A DNA stretch of 6,339 nt, taken from positions 1-6,339 of the forward strand of contig CAIPVD010000361.1 of the NCBI GenBank assembly GCA_903868375.1, written 5' to 3'. The position numbers and the translations under genes were made by a program. The notes beneath the pieces are model-generated. The model saw only the letters and a list, made by a program, of their open reading frames with translations, made no database searches and had not been told where the DNA came from. Source of the stretch: an uncultured delta proteobacterium (GTDB lineage Bacteria > UBA10199 > GCA-002796325 > 1-14-0-20-49-13). Of this stretch, positions 1-5,347 are shown one piece after another; the first letter of the stretch is position 1, and each line of letters begins with the position of its first letter.

Positions 1-42
1 GCATGATTTTATCTAAGCGGCGCAACGGCGAGGTGTTTGAGG

Positions 43-81
43 CATTCGCTGCTTATAGAAACATTCTGCAAGCAGCGAATG
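43..81. repeat. Perfect 12-bp inverted repeat (hairpin)
   Basis: CATTCGCTGCTT at 43-54 is the exact reverse complement of AAGCAGCGAATG at 70-81, with a 15-base loop. No run of T follows on either strand, so it does not look like an intrinsic terminator. It is the strongest of the three hairpins in the left-hand block. Confidence 0.75.
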
Positions 82-176
82 GCGAGTTCCGAACCGAGCG
101 AGACAACTCGTGTTTAGTTACGTTTTATCTTAATACAAAATCAGCGTGGCGAGTAGTTGACGGCCACCCACGCCCA

Positions 177-195
177 TATCACCGTTGCCTTTAAA
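177..195 (-). repeat. Left copy of a 19-base inverted dispersed repeat
   Basis: Read on the minus strand from 195 to 177 the sequence is TTTAAAGGCAACGGTGATA. The right end of the window (6321-6339, plus strand) reads TTTAAAGGCAACGGTGGTA: 16 identical bases, one mismatch, then two more matches before the window stops. The left copy continues into the hairpin-rich block at 1-176, so the right copy may be the cut-off start of a similar element. Confidence 0.55.
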
Positions 196-220
196 TTTTG
201 TTTTCTGTTTTTCGATTCTA

Positions 221-249
221 TTGACACCTTCCTTTTTCAATGTTACCTC
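221..249 (+). promoter_or_regulatory. Possible sigma70-type promoter for eno
   Basis: A perfect -35 hexamer TTGACA lies at 221-226 behind a T-rich tract (196-213) that could act as an upstream enhancer. With a 17-base spacer the -10 position is 244-249 (TACCTC), a poor match, though a TGn extension (241-243) precedes it. The predicted transcript would start near 255 and leave a leader of about 20 bases before the enolase start. No riboswitch-like structure is visible in this short leader. The weak -10 keeps confidence low. Confidence 0.35.
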
Positions 250-261
250 ACCACTTCACAA

Positions 262-267
262 AAGGAG
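262..267 (+). promoter_or_regulatory. Ribosome binding site of eno
   Basis: AAGGAG sits 8 bases before the ATG at 276. It decides the start: an in-frame ATG at 240 would add 12 residues (beginning MLPHHF) that lie upstream of this site and are not part of any enolase, whereas MPKILSVKAREILDSRGNPT from 276 matches the normal enolase N-terminus. Confidence 0.85.
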
Positions 268-275
268 AAATAATT

Positions 276-1559
276 ATGCCAAAGATTTTATCAGTAAAGG
301 CGCGTGAGATACTCGATTCGCGCGGAAATCCAACAGTAGAAGTAGATATTATAACCGCAAGCGGGATATTAGGCCGTGCCGCCGTTCCAAGCGGTGCTTC
401 AACCGGAATCCACGAAGCGTTAGAACTTCGCGACGGCGACAAGAAACGTTACGGCGGAAAGGGCGTGCTCAAAGCGGTCGATAACGTCAATTCGTATATT
501 GCAAAGGCGCTTGTCGGCAAATACGTCACCGAACAAAATGCTATAGACAAGATGATGATAGAGATGGATGGCACAAAGAACAAAGATAAGTTCGGTGCCA
601 ACGCCATTTTGGGCGTCTCCATGGCATGTGCCAGGGCGGCCGCGCAGGTAAAGGATATGCCGTTATACAAGTATATCGGCGAACTTTTCGGCACAAAGGT
701 ATTCACGCTTCCCGTTCCTATGATGAACATCTTGAACGGCGGCGAACATGCCGATAACAACGTTGATATTCAGGAATGGATGGTAATGCCCGTAGGCGCG
801 CCGACTTTCCACGAAGCAATTCGCATGGGTGCAGAGGTTTTTCATTCACTTAAGAAAGTCTTGAAGGATAAAAAGCTTAACACCTCCGTCGGCGATGAAG
901 GCGGATTTGCACCTAACTTAAAGTCGAACCAGGAAGCGTTAGATGTCATTATGCAGGCCATAGCTGCTGCAGGATATAAGCCGGGCAAAGATGTTATGTT
1001 CGCGATCGATTCAGCCGCATCGTCCTTCTACGAAGACGGAGTTTACGTTGTAGAGGCAGAGGCGAAGCCAAGAAAGAGTTCGGCAGAGATGATCGAATGG
1101 TACAAGCAGCTTGTAAATAAATATCCGATCGTTTCTATCGAAGACGGCCTTGCCGAAGACGATTGGGACGGCTGGCAGAGCATGACGGAAGAGCTTGGGA
1201 AGAAGATACAGATAGTTGGCGACGATCTTTTTGTGACGAACCCGGAACGCTTAAAAAGGGGCATCGATTCGAAAACCGCGAATTCCATTCTCATTAAGTT
1301 GAACCAGATCGGTTCGCTAACTGAAACGCTTGAGACGATAAAGATGGCACAGAGTGCGAACTTCACCACGGTGATCTCTCACAGAAGCGGCGAAACGGAA
1401 GACAGCTTCATTGCAGATCTTGCAGTTGGAACCGCAGCCGGACAAATAAAGACCGGCAGCGCTTCGCGGTCGGAGCGTATCGCAAAATATAACCAGCTTA
1501 TGCGCATCGAAGAAGAGCTTGGTAACAAGGCGATCTACGCCAAGTTTGGCAGAAAATAG
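276..1559 (+). CDS. eno: Enolase (phosphopyruvate hydratase)
   Basis: Cytosolic enolase interconverts 2-phosphoglycerate and phosphoenolpyruvate in glycolysis and gluconeogenesis and needs Mg2+. The 427-residue length is typical of the bacterial family. The N-terminal capping domain starts with the conserved AREILDSRGNPTVEV and the loop serine of GAST (residues 40-43). The barrel domain keeps the expected active-site residues: H158 and E167 (GGEHADN, IQEW), E208 (GDEGG), the metal ligands D245, E289 and D316, K341 within the signature ILIKLNQIGSLTET (338-351), H369-R370-S371 and K392. Nothing is missing or truncated. The start at 276 is set by AAGGAG at 262-267. The rimI-like gene begins 6 bases after its stop, suggesting co-transcription. 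Identification is from motifs throughout and is essentially certain. Confidence 0.98.
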   Translation: MPKILSVKAREILDSRGNPTVEVDIITASGILGRAAVPSGASTGIHEALELRDGDKKRYGGKGVLKAVDNVNSYIAKALVGKYVTEQNAIDKMMIEMDGTKNKDKFGANAILGVSMACARAAAQVKDMPLYKYIGELFGTKVFTLPVPMMNILNGGEHADNNVDIQEWMVMPVGAPTFHEAIRMGAEVFHSLKKVLKDKKLNTSVGDEGGFAPNLKSNQEALDVIMQAIAAAGYKPGKDVMFAIDSAASSFYEDGVYVVEAEAKPRKSSAEMIEWYKQLVNKYPIVSIEDGLAEDDWDGWQSMTEELGKKIQIVGDDLFVTNPERLKRGIDSKTANSILIKLNQIGSLTETLETIKMAQSANFTTVISHRSGETEDSFIADLAVGTAAGQIKTGSASRSERIAKYNQLMRIEEELGNKAIYAKFGRK

Positions 1560-1565
1560 TTTTTC

Positions 1566-2006
1566 ATGACGAACATCCGCCAAGTGACGCACGACGATGT
1601 CGAAGCGATTGTGAGCATTGAGAATCGCTCATTCTCGGCGCCGTTCACGAAAGAGATGTTCTATGCGATGATTATAGCAAGCCCTCCGTTTGGGGGGCTT
1701 GTTGCTTTTGAAGGCGAAATTCTTCTTGGATATCTGTTCTACACAATAGCCGCGGATGAAATGGAGCTGCTAACCATCGCAACTAATCCAGCGCGGCGCC
1801 ATGAAGGGAACGCCAGAAAGTTGCTTGAAGAGATGTTCGAAATTGCAAAAAGGTCGGGAGTTGTTTCGGTGTTTTTAGAGGTTCGTCCTACGAATATTTC
1901 GGCCCAGTCTCTTTACCGTTCATTTGGATTCCAGGAAATAAGCATCCGCAAAAAATATTATAAGGACAACGGAGAAGACGCGATAGTCATGCGGAAGTCG
2001 ATATAG
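1566..2006 (+). CDS. rimI: GNAT N-acetyltransferase, RimI family
   Basis: The 146-residue protein is a complete GNAT-fold enzyme of the RimI type, which transfers acetyl from acetyl-CoA to protein N-termini (ribosomal protein bS18 in E. coli). Seen in the sequence: the N-terminal IRQVTHDDVEAIVSIENRSF, the strand ELLTIATNP (67-75), the acetyl-CoA pyrophosphate loop RRHEGNAR (77-84, pattern R-x-x-G-x-A) and the C-terminal block EVRPTNISAQSLYRSFGF (105-122) followed by YYKDNGEDAIVM. E105 and Y117 match the positions of the proposed catalytic Glu and Tyr of RimI. It lies 6 bases behind eno with no clear Shine-Dalgarno sequence (the region reads AAAATAGTTTTTC), so translation probably depends on coupling to eno. 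The actual protein target cannot be read from sequence; another N-terminal or lysine acetyltransferase of the same family is possible. Confidence 0.88.
   Translation: MTNIRQVTHDDVEAIVSIENRSFSAPFTKEMFYAMIIASPPFGGLVAFEGEILLGYLFYTIAADEMELLTIATNPARRHEGNARKLLEEMFEIAKRSGVVSVFLEVRPTNISAQSLYRSFGFQEISIRKKYYKDNGEDAIVMRKSI
1676..1709 (+). terminator. Terminator-like hairpin inside rimI
   Basis: Positions 1676-1687 pair with 1692-1703 to give a 12-pair stem with two G-U wobbles and a GTTT loop. Its core, CAAGCCCTCC against GGGGGGCTTG (1678-1687 with 1692-1701), is very stable. The T-rich TTGCTTTT follows at 1702-1709, broken by G and C. It lies within rimI codons for SPPFGG, about 110 bases after the gene start. 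It may act as a partial terminator or attenuator limiting readthrough from eno, or may be a chance effect of the codons used. Confidence 0.4.
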
Positions 2007-2014
2007 AAGGCATC

Positions 2015-4462
2015 TTATCTTTCGTCACCATCCATTGTGGCTCTGGGTGCGATCCTTCTCGAGTATCCTCCCACTTCTCCGGCATCGACAAAATTACTTG
2101 CGCCCGTGAAGGAAGTGGGGTCGCTATCCAAGAGCCCTGCCGCGCGCATTTGGTTGGTAAATTCAATATACTCTACGTCGAATGCTTCGCTCATGGCACG
2201 AACTTGCCTTATCGCTTCGGGCGAGCCGACCACTTCTCTTGAACTATAAAGGCGTTCGATGGCATCGTGTGCTTCATCATAAAGCGAAAGTATTTCTGGG
2301 ACCGTTTTGTCGAATCGCGCGGCGATCAATTGAATGATCGATACCTGACGTTGTACTCTTTTAACGTCTCCCAACCTGCGTTGCAGCGCTCTTACGATAT
2401 ACTGACCGATCACTTCGTTAAAGGCCGATTTTGTCGCCGATAATGTTTCCAATAATTGGGGTTTTGCCGGATTTTTTGTGCGCGAGTTGATCAGAGCTTC
2501 GACTTGTTCGATATCGCGCCTGACCTCGTTGACTTTTTCTGTCATTAATTTAATCCAGCCAGTTGTTTCAAGCCGAAGCCTTGCAACAGAAACGTTTAAT
2601 GCTTCCAACTTTACTTCATAATCTTCGGCTGCAGAAGCTTTGGACGTTGCAGCCGGATGTTTTTTGAGAAGCTCTGAAGCTCGTTCCAATCCGGGTAGCT
2701 GTTCTGCCAACAGCTTTATAAGGTCGCCGTGTCTGGGCTCGACGGGAATGGCGATCGTTTCCTTTTCATCTGGCGTGAATTTGCGCCGTTGTAATTTATA
2801 AAGGAGGCTGGTTGCACCTTTGTAATTTAATGTATGAAGCAGTAGCAGCGTATCGTTCGCCGATCTATTATGAATAGCATATTTAGATAATGCAAAGGCC
2901 AGCTCGATGTGCGAACCTTCCGGTGTTTCGATAACGCTCGCTACAAGAGCGTCGTCTATCTTTTTCTGCATCTCCTCGCGAGCCGCTTTGGCTCCAGGCA
3001 CACCCAGATCTGCAAGGTCGACAACAACATCAAGCATTTCGGCAGAAATTGGCACCGATAGGGTGATAGAGTTATTATTTCCCGGCGACGTTATTATTTT
3101 TAAGGCCTTTCCTGCGCCGGGGACAAAGTTTGCGACCAGCGTTGGCAAGATCCTCATCAAGATGCGATCATTACGATGGGCCCTGCCGCTGACAACAAAC
3201 GTGAGCTCCGAACCTGCAGGTGCAGGGACGACGCCGCCTTCAGACGGCGTGGCCGGTATTTCTTCGCGGAAGCTTTTTACCACATCCAGCGCGCCGGGAT
3301 AACATTCGGCCGCCAAGAGCTGAAATATATTTAGAAACTCGGCTGTAACCGGGATTTCAGCACGCATAATAGATTTATATCCTTCTCCTTGTGAGATTGC
3401 ATGAATTCCACTTACGGTAAGCAACTGTAATGCACGCCTGTATTTCAAGTATGTTCGCATCGCACGAACGCTTAACGTAAGATCGAATTTGCCCGTGCGT
3501 TTCCAGTTTTGATCCGGAGTAGAGGCTAGTAATGATCTTGTTGGCAATGCTTTGGGCGTCTGGCGCTCTGGTTGTAAAGAAGCCGGTTCTTCCGGTGGCA
3601 ACTTGCCGATATATTTCAGAGCTTCATGTGCTGCAGGATAGCGGGCGGCTGCAAGATGACTGGCTATTCTTTCAAATCGTCTAGTGGCAGGAACGGTTAC
3701 TACAAATTCTTCTTTTATGTTTTTGGGGAACGTTATCATCGAGAGAGCTTCATGAGCATTAGAAGTAGAAGTATCCAGATGAAGCATGTCTGTTAGAATT
3801 TGCTTTAAAGCTCTATTGCCGAAGTCAAGCCGTTTGAGAATGTCGATCTCAATTCTTGCCGGTGCATCATCGGTCCCCGGTACAAATTTCACTCTGTCTT
3901 TTTGTTTGGACTCGGTATCTAGTTGTTGCCATACTTCCGCAGCTCCCGGATATCTTGAAGCAGATAGATGTGCAAATACTTCCATGAACTGCACGGCTAT
4001 TGGAATGTCCAGTGTTGCAGTGCTTTTTCCCGGACGTGACATTTGATCTAGAATCGCCTTGGCCGCCGGAAGCTGAAGCCTTCGCAGCGTTCCGAGAACT
4101 TTTAGAAGATATTGATACCTGTTTCTGTCGCGTTTATCTATCACCAACTGGTAAACATCGTTACGTTCGGATGATCCACCAGTAACGGTGGTGCCGGCTT
4201 CTGCTTGCAACCTGCGGAATCCACCTGATCTGCCTTCTTCTTGGAACGATCCTGCGGCAACATGAAAGTATTCCGGAGCTTCGGGCATGAAGAGCGAAAG
4301 GCCGCTGGAAAGTTTTCCAGCCGATGCGGTCAGGTCGAGCGCTTGCGACAAATGAAAACCAACCTCTCCCGTTTGAAAAGGAGACAACGCGGCAGGCGCA
4401 GCAATGCCCACCATCGGCCCAGTGCCGATAAACAAGCTGTTATTTGTAACGTTAAATGCCAT
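2015..4462 (-). CDS. Large uncharacterised protein with five degenerate repeats and a helical C-terminus
   Basis: I do not recognise this 815-residue protein. It has no clear signal peptide, no membrane segment and a single cysteine (C387). Residues 1-100 are rich in Gly, Ser, Ala and Thr and probably poorly ordered. Five related units follow at about 102-183, 203-286, 325-400, 417-500 and 516-602. Each starts with an alternating hydrophobic strand, then a helix (KR..NR..L..IL..L in several), then a second strand ending IPV, a helix and a YPGA.EV-like turn and helix. Linkers are Pro-rich (287-318, 401-416). Residues 615-778 are charged and helical, likely coiled coil or helical bundle, and a Gly/Ser tail follows. 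The ATG at 4462 lacks a clear ribosome site. The long frame and the protein-level repeats make it a real gene. A scaffold, surface or secreted role is possible, but the sequence gives no function. Confidence 0.85.
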   Translation of the reverse strand: MAFNVTNNSLFIGTGPMVGIAAPAALSPFQTGEVGFHLSQALDLTASAGKLSSGLSLFMPEAPEYFHVAAGSFQEEGRSGGFRRLQAEAGTTVTGGSSERNDVYQLVIDKRDRNRYQYLLKVLGTLRRLQLPAAKAILDQMSRPGKSTATLDIPIAVQFMEVFAHLSASRYPGAAEVWQQLDTESKQKDRVKFVPGTDDAPARIEIDILKRLDFGNRALKQILTDMLHLDTSTSNAHEALSMITFPKNIKEEFVVTVPATRRFERIASHLAAARYPAAHEALKYIGKLPPEEPASLQPERQTPKALPTRSLLASTPDQNWKRTGKFDLTLSVRAMRTYLKYRRALQLLTVSGIHAISQGEGYKSIMRAEIPVTAEFLNIFQLLAAECYPGALDVVKSFREEIPATPSEGGVVPAPAGSELTFVVSGRAHRNDRILMRILPTLVANFVPGAGKALKIITSPGNNNSITLSVPISAEMLDVVVDLADLGVPGAKAAREEMQKKIDDALVASVIETPEGSHIELAFALSKYAIHNRSANDTLLLLHTLNYKGATSLLYKLQRRKFTPDEKETIAIPVEPRHGDLIKLLAEQLPGLERASELLKKHPAATSKASAAEDYEVKLEALNVSVARLRLETTGWIKLMTEKVNEVRRDIEQVEALINSRTKNPAKPQLLETLSATKSAFNEVIGQYIVRALQRRLGDVKRVQRQVSIIQLIAARFDKTVPEILSLYDEAHDAIERLYSSREVVGSPEAIRQVRAMSEAFDVEYIEFTNQMRAAGLLDSDPTSFTGASNFVDAGEVGGYSRRIAPRATMDGDER
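2129..2620 (-). other. Helical, probably coiled-coil region of the 815-residue protein
   Basis: Residues about 615-778 are dominated by charged heptad-like helices, for example LRLETTGWIKLMTEKVNEVR (630-649) and the stretch around 690-712 rich in Arg, Gln and Leu. It has no PGA turns and no IPV strands, so it is a separate domain from the repeats. Oligomerisation or partner binding is inferred, not shown. Confidence 0.5.
2657..4159 (-). repeat. Five-unit tandem protein repeat
   Basis: Units in gene order: 4159-3914, 3856-3605, 3490-3263, 3214-2963 and 2917-2657. The second half of each unit aligns best: DIPIAVQFMEVF...YPGAAEV, TVPATRRFERIA...YPAAHEA, EIPVTAEFLNIF...YPGALDV, SVPISAEMLDVV...VPGAKAA, AIPVEPRHGDLI...LPGLERA. 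Units 1 and 3 share about 11 of 32 residues over this half by hand alignment. A related turn occurs in several first halves (LPAAKAI, VPGAGKA, YKGATSL), so each unit may itself be a duplicated strand-helix-helix module. The repeats are evident only at protein level, indicating old duplication. Confidence 0.7.
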
Positions 4463-4558
4463 ATTACATGTAGTCGGTTGTTGTTATCGACTTTAACGCA
4501 GAAAAGTTGCTAAAATTATTTACAAAAGCGGCGGATAGGTATAGAAAATTCGCTAAAT
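4463..4558. promoter_or_regulatory. Divergent spacer between the 815-residue gene and pyrK
   Basis: This 96-base AT-rich spacer must contain the starts of both divergent transcripts. On the plus strand TTTACA (4519-4524) and TAGAAA (4542-4547), 17 bases apart, form a plausible sigma70-type promoter whose transcript would begin only a few bases before the pyrK ATG. TATAGA at 4540-4545 is an overlapping alternative -10 with a 15-base spacer. No convincing promoter is visible on the minus strand, and neither gene has a strong ribosome site. I see no PyrR-type attenuator or pyrimidine-related leader peptide. Confidence 0.35.
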
Positions 4559-5347
4559 ATGCAAGATACAAAAGCAAAAATATTGCTAAACGAGCGTTAT
4601 AGGCAGAATTACTTCATGATGAGGCTAGAGGCCGGTTGGGAAGACTTTGTGCCCGGCCAGTTCGTTATGGTGGCGGTCCCTGGCGGCAAATCGTTCCTTA
4701 GAAGGCCTTTTGGCATAGCCAGGCTGACCGGAGAAGGCATTTTGGAGATCTGTTACAAAGTCGTTGGAAAAGGAACTTTGGACCTGTCTAGCGTTCCGGT
4801 TGGAACGAACCTGCAGGTCTTGGGCCCTATCGGGAAGGGATTCGATATTTCGAAGGGTACAGGCAATATTTCCATCCTTGTTGCCGGCGGATACGGAATT
4901 GCACCGCTTTTGGGGCTAGCTGAAGCGCTAGTTCAGGAAGAAGATCGATCGAACATACATCTATTCTATGGCGCTCAAAACGAAGAGCATTTGCTTTATT
5001 TAGACGAATTCAAAGAAATGGGAATAGGCCTGCACGTTGCAACGCAAGACGGTTCGCTTGGAGCTAAAGGTTTAGTGACGGATGAATTGAAGAAGTTTTT
5101 ACTATCAACCATAAACCATCAACCATCAACCATTTTCGCTTGCGGTCCTCATGGAATGCTTGGTGCTATTAAAATGATCGCGGCGAAGAACAGGAATATA
5201 TCCAGCTGCCAGCTGTCGATGGAATCGTATATGGCGTGCGGGCTTGGCGTCTGCGCAGGCTGCGTGGTCAAAGATTCGTTAGGCAATTTCGTGCGCGTCT
5301 GCAAAGAAGGCCCGGTTTTTGAGGCAAGGGAGCTCTCCGACATATGA
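4559..5347 (+). CDS. pyrK: Dihydroorotate dehydrogenase electron-transfer subunit PyrK
   Basis: PyrK carries electrons from the FMN of PyrD through a [2Fe-2S] cluster and FAD to NAD+, completing the class 1B dihydroorotate dehydrogenase in the cytosol. The 262 residues match the usual length. Domains in order: a ferredoxin-reductase-like FAD domain with VPGQFVMVAVP (31-41) and RRPFGIAR (48-55); GPIGKGF (89-95); the nucleotide-binding loop AGGYGIAPL (109-117); ACGPHGML (194-201); and the cluster cysteines C227, C232, C235 and C248 (C-x4-C-x2-C-x12-C). In RRPFGIAR a Gly stands where Ser is common in the FAD motif (RPxS). A stretch of 7-base repeats encodes residues 182-192 in a presumed loop. 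The start has no ribosome site and may be leaderless. Its stop overlaps the pyrD start by ATGA. Confidence 0.95.
   Translation: MQDTKAKILLNERYRQNYFMMRLEAGWEDFVPGQFVMVAVPGGKSFLRRPFGIARLTGEGILEICYKVVGKGTLDLSSVPVGTNLQVLGPIGKGFDISKGTGNISILVAGGYGIAPLLGLAEALVQEEDRSNIHLFYGAQNEEHLLYLDEFKEMGIGLHVATQDGSLGAKGLVTDELKKFLLSTINHQPSTIFACGPHGMLGAIKMIAAKNRNISSCQLSMESYMACGLGVCAGCVVKDSLGNFVRVCKEGPVFEARELSDI
5104..5131 (+). repeat. Four heptanucleotide tandem repeats within pyrK
   Basis: The 7-base unit ATCAACC occurs four times in a row at 5104-5110, 5111-5117 (as ATAAACC), 5118-5124 and 5125-5131, followed by ATT. The unit is not a multiple of 3, so successive copies are read in different frames, giving the peptide STINHQPSTI between the helix TDELKKFL and the strand leading to ACGPHGML. 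Gain or loss of one copy would shift the pyrK frame. Confidence 0.85.
5326..5332 (+). promoter_or_regulatory. Ribosome binding site of pyrD, within the end of pyrK
   Basis: AAGGGAG lies 11 bases before the pyrD ATG (5344), inside the last codons of pyrK. The pyrK stop TGA (5345-5347) overlaps the pyrD ATG as ATGA. This is a standard arrangement for translational coupling and supports equal production of the two subunits. Confidence 0.6.

Larger units (their letters stand above)
1..195. repeat. Structured non-coding block with three hairpins, possible dispersed repeat or MITE-like element
   Basis: I see no convincing gene here. The block has three consecutive inverted repeats: a perfect 12-bp stem (43-54 with 70-81, 15-base loop), a 6-bp stem (83-88 with 105-110) and a 6-bp stem (144-149 with 168-173). 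Its right edge (177-195) recurs inverted at 6321-6339. The motif GCAACGGCGA at 23-32 on the plus strand resembles GCAACGGTGA read on the minus strand inward from the right edge (9 of 10 bases), which could be imperfect terminal inverted repeats. A short plus-strand open frame (3-194) and a 34-codon stop-to-stop minus frame (16-117) cross it, but neither has a recognisable product or a visible ribosome site. Repeat identity is inferred from structure and from the second copy; a structured RNA is the alternative. Confidence 0.4.

Noticed and set aside
16..117. 34-codon stop-to-stop frame on the minus strand containing SLLAECFYKQRMPQ
   Set aside because: No start codon near its beginning and no ribosome site; it looks like translation of repeat DNA.
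3..194. 63-residue plus-strand open frame at the left edge
   Set aside because: No recognisable domain, no visible ribosome site, and it runs straight through three inverted repeats, including the repeat edge shared with the other end of the window. Better explained as repeat DNA.
240..275. Upstream ATG giving a 439-residue enolase
   Set aside because: The 12 extra residues are not part of enolase, and the ribosome site at 262-267 sits downstream of that ATG.
195..275. Fluoride riboswitch or other riboswitch before eno
   Set aside because: Enolase genes can follow fluoride riboswitches, but the characteristic conserved segments are absent and the leader is too short.
449..1369. Antisense open frames of about 100 residues opposite eno (449-760 and 1043-1369)
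   Set aside because: They lie wholly within the confirmed enolase gene and have no family features; shadows of its codon use.
2907..3302. 131-residue plus-strand frame opposite the 815-residue gene
   Set aside because: The minus-strand frame is far longer and shows protein-level repeats across this stretch, so it is the coding one.
4463..4558. PyrR-type attenuator before pyrK
   Set aside because: There is no room for the anti-terminator and terminator hairpins, and no G+C-rich stem with a T-run.
5104..5131. CRISPR array in the region of repeated bases
   Set aside because: The units are 7 bases, directly adjacent, without spacers, and lie inside pyrK.
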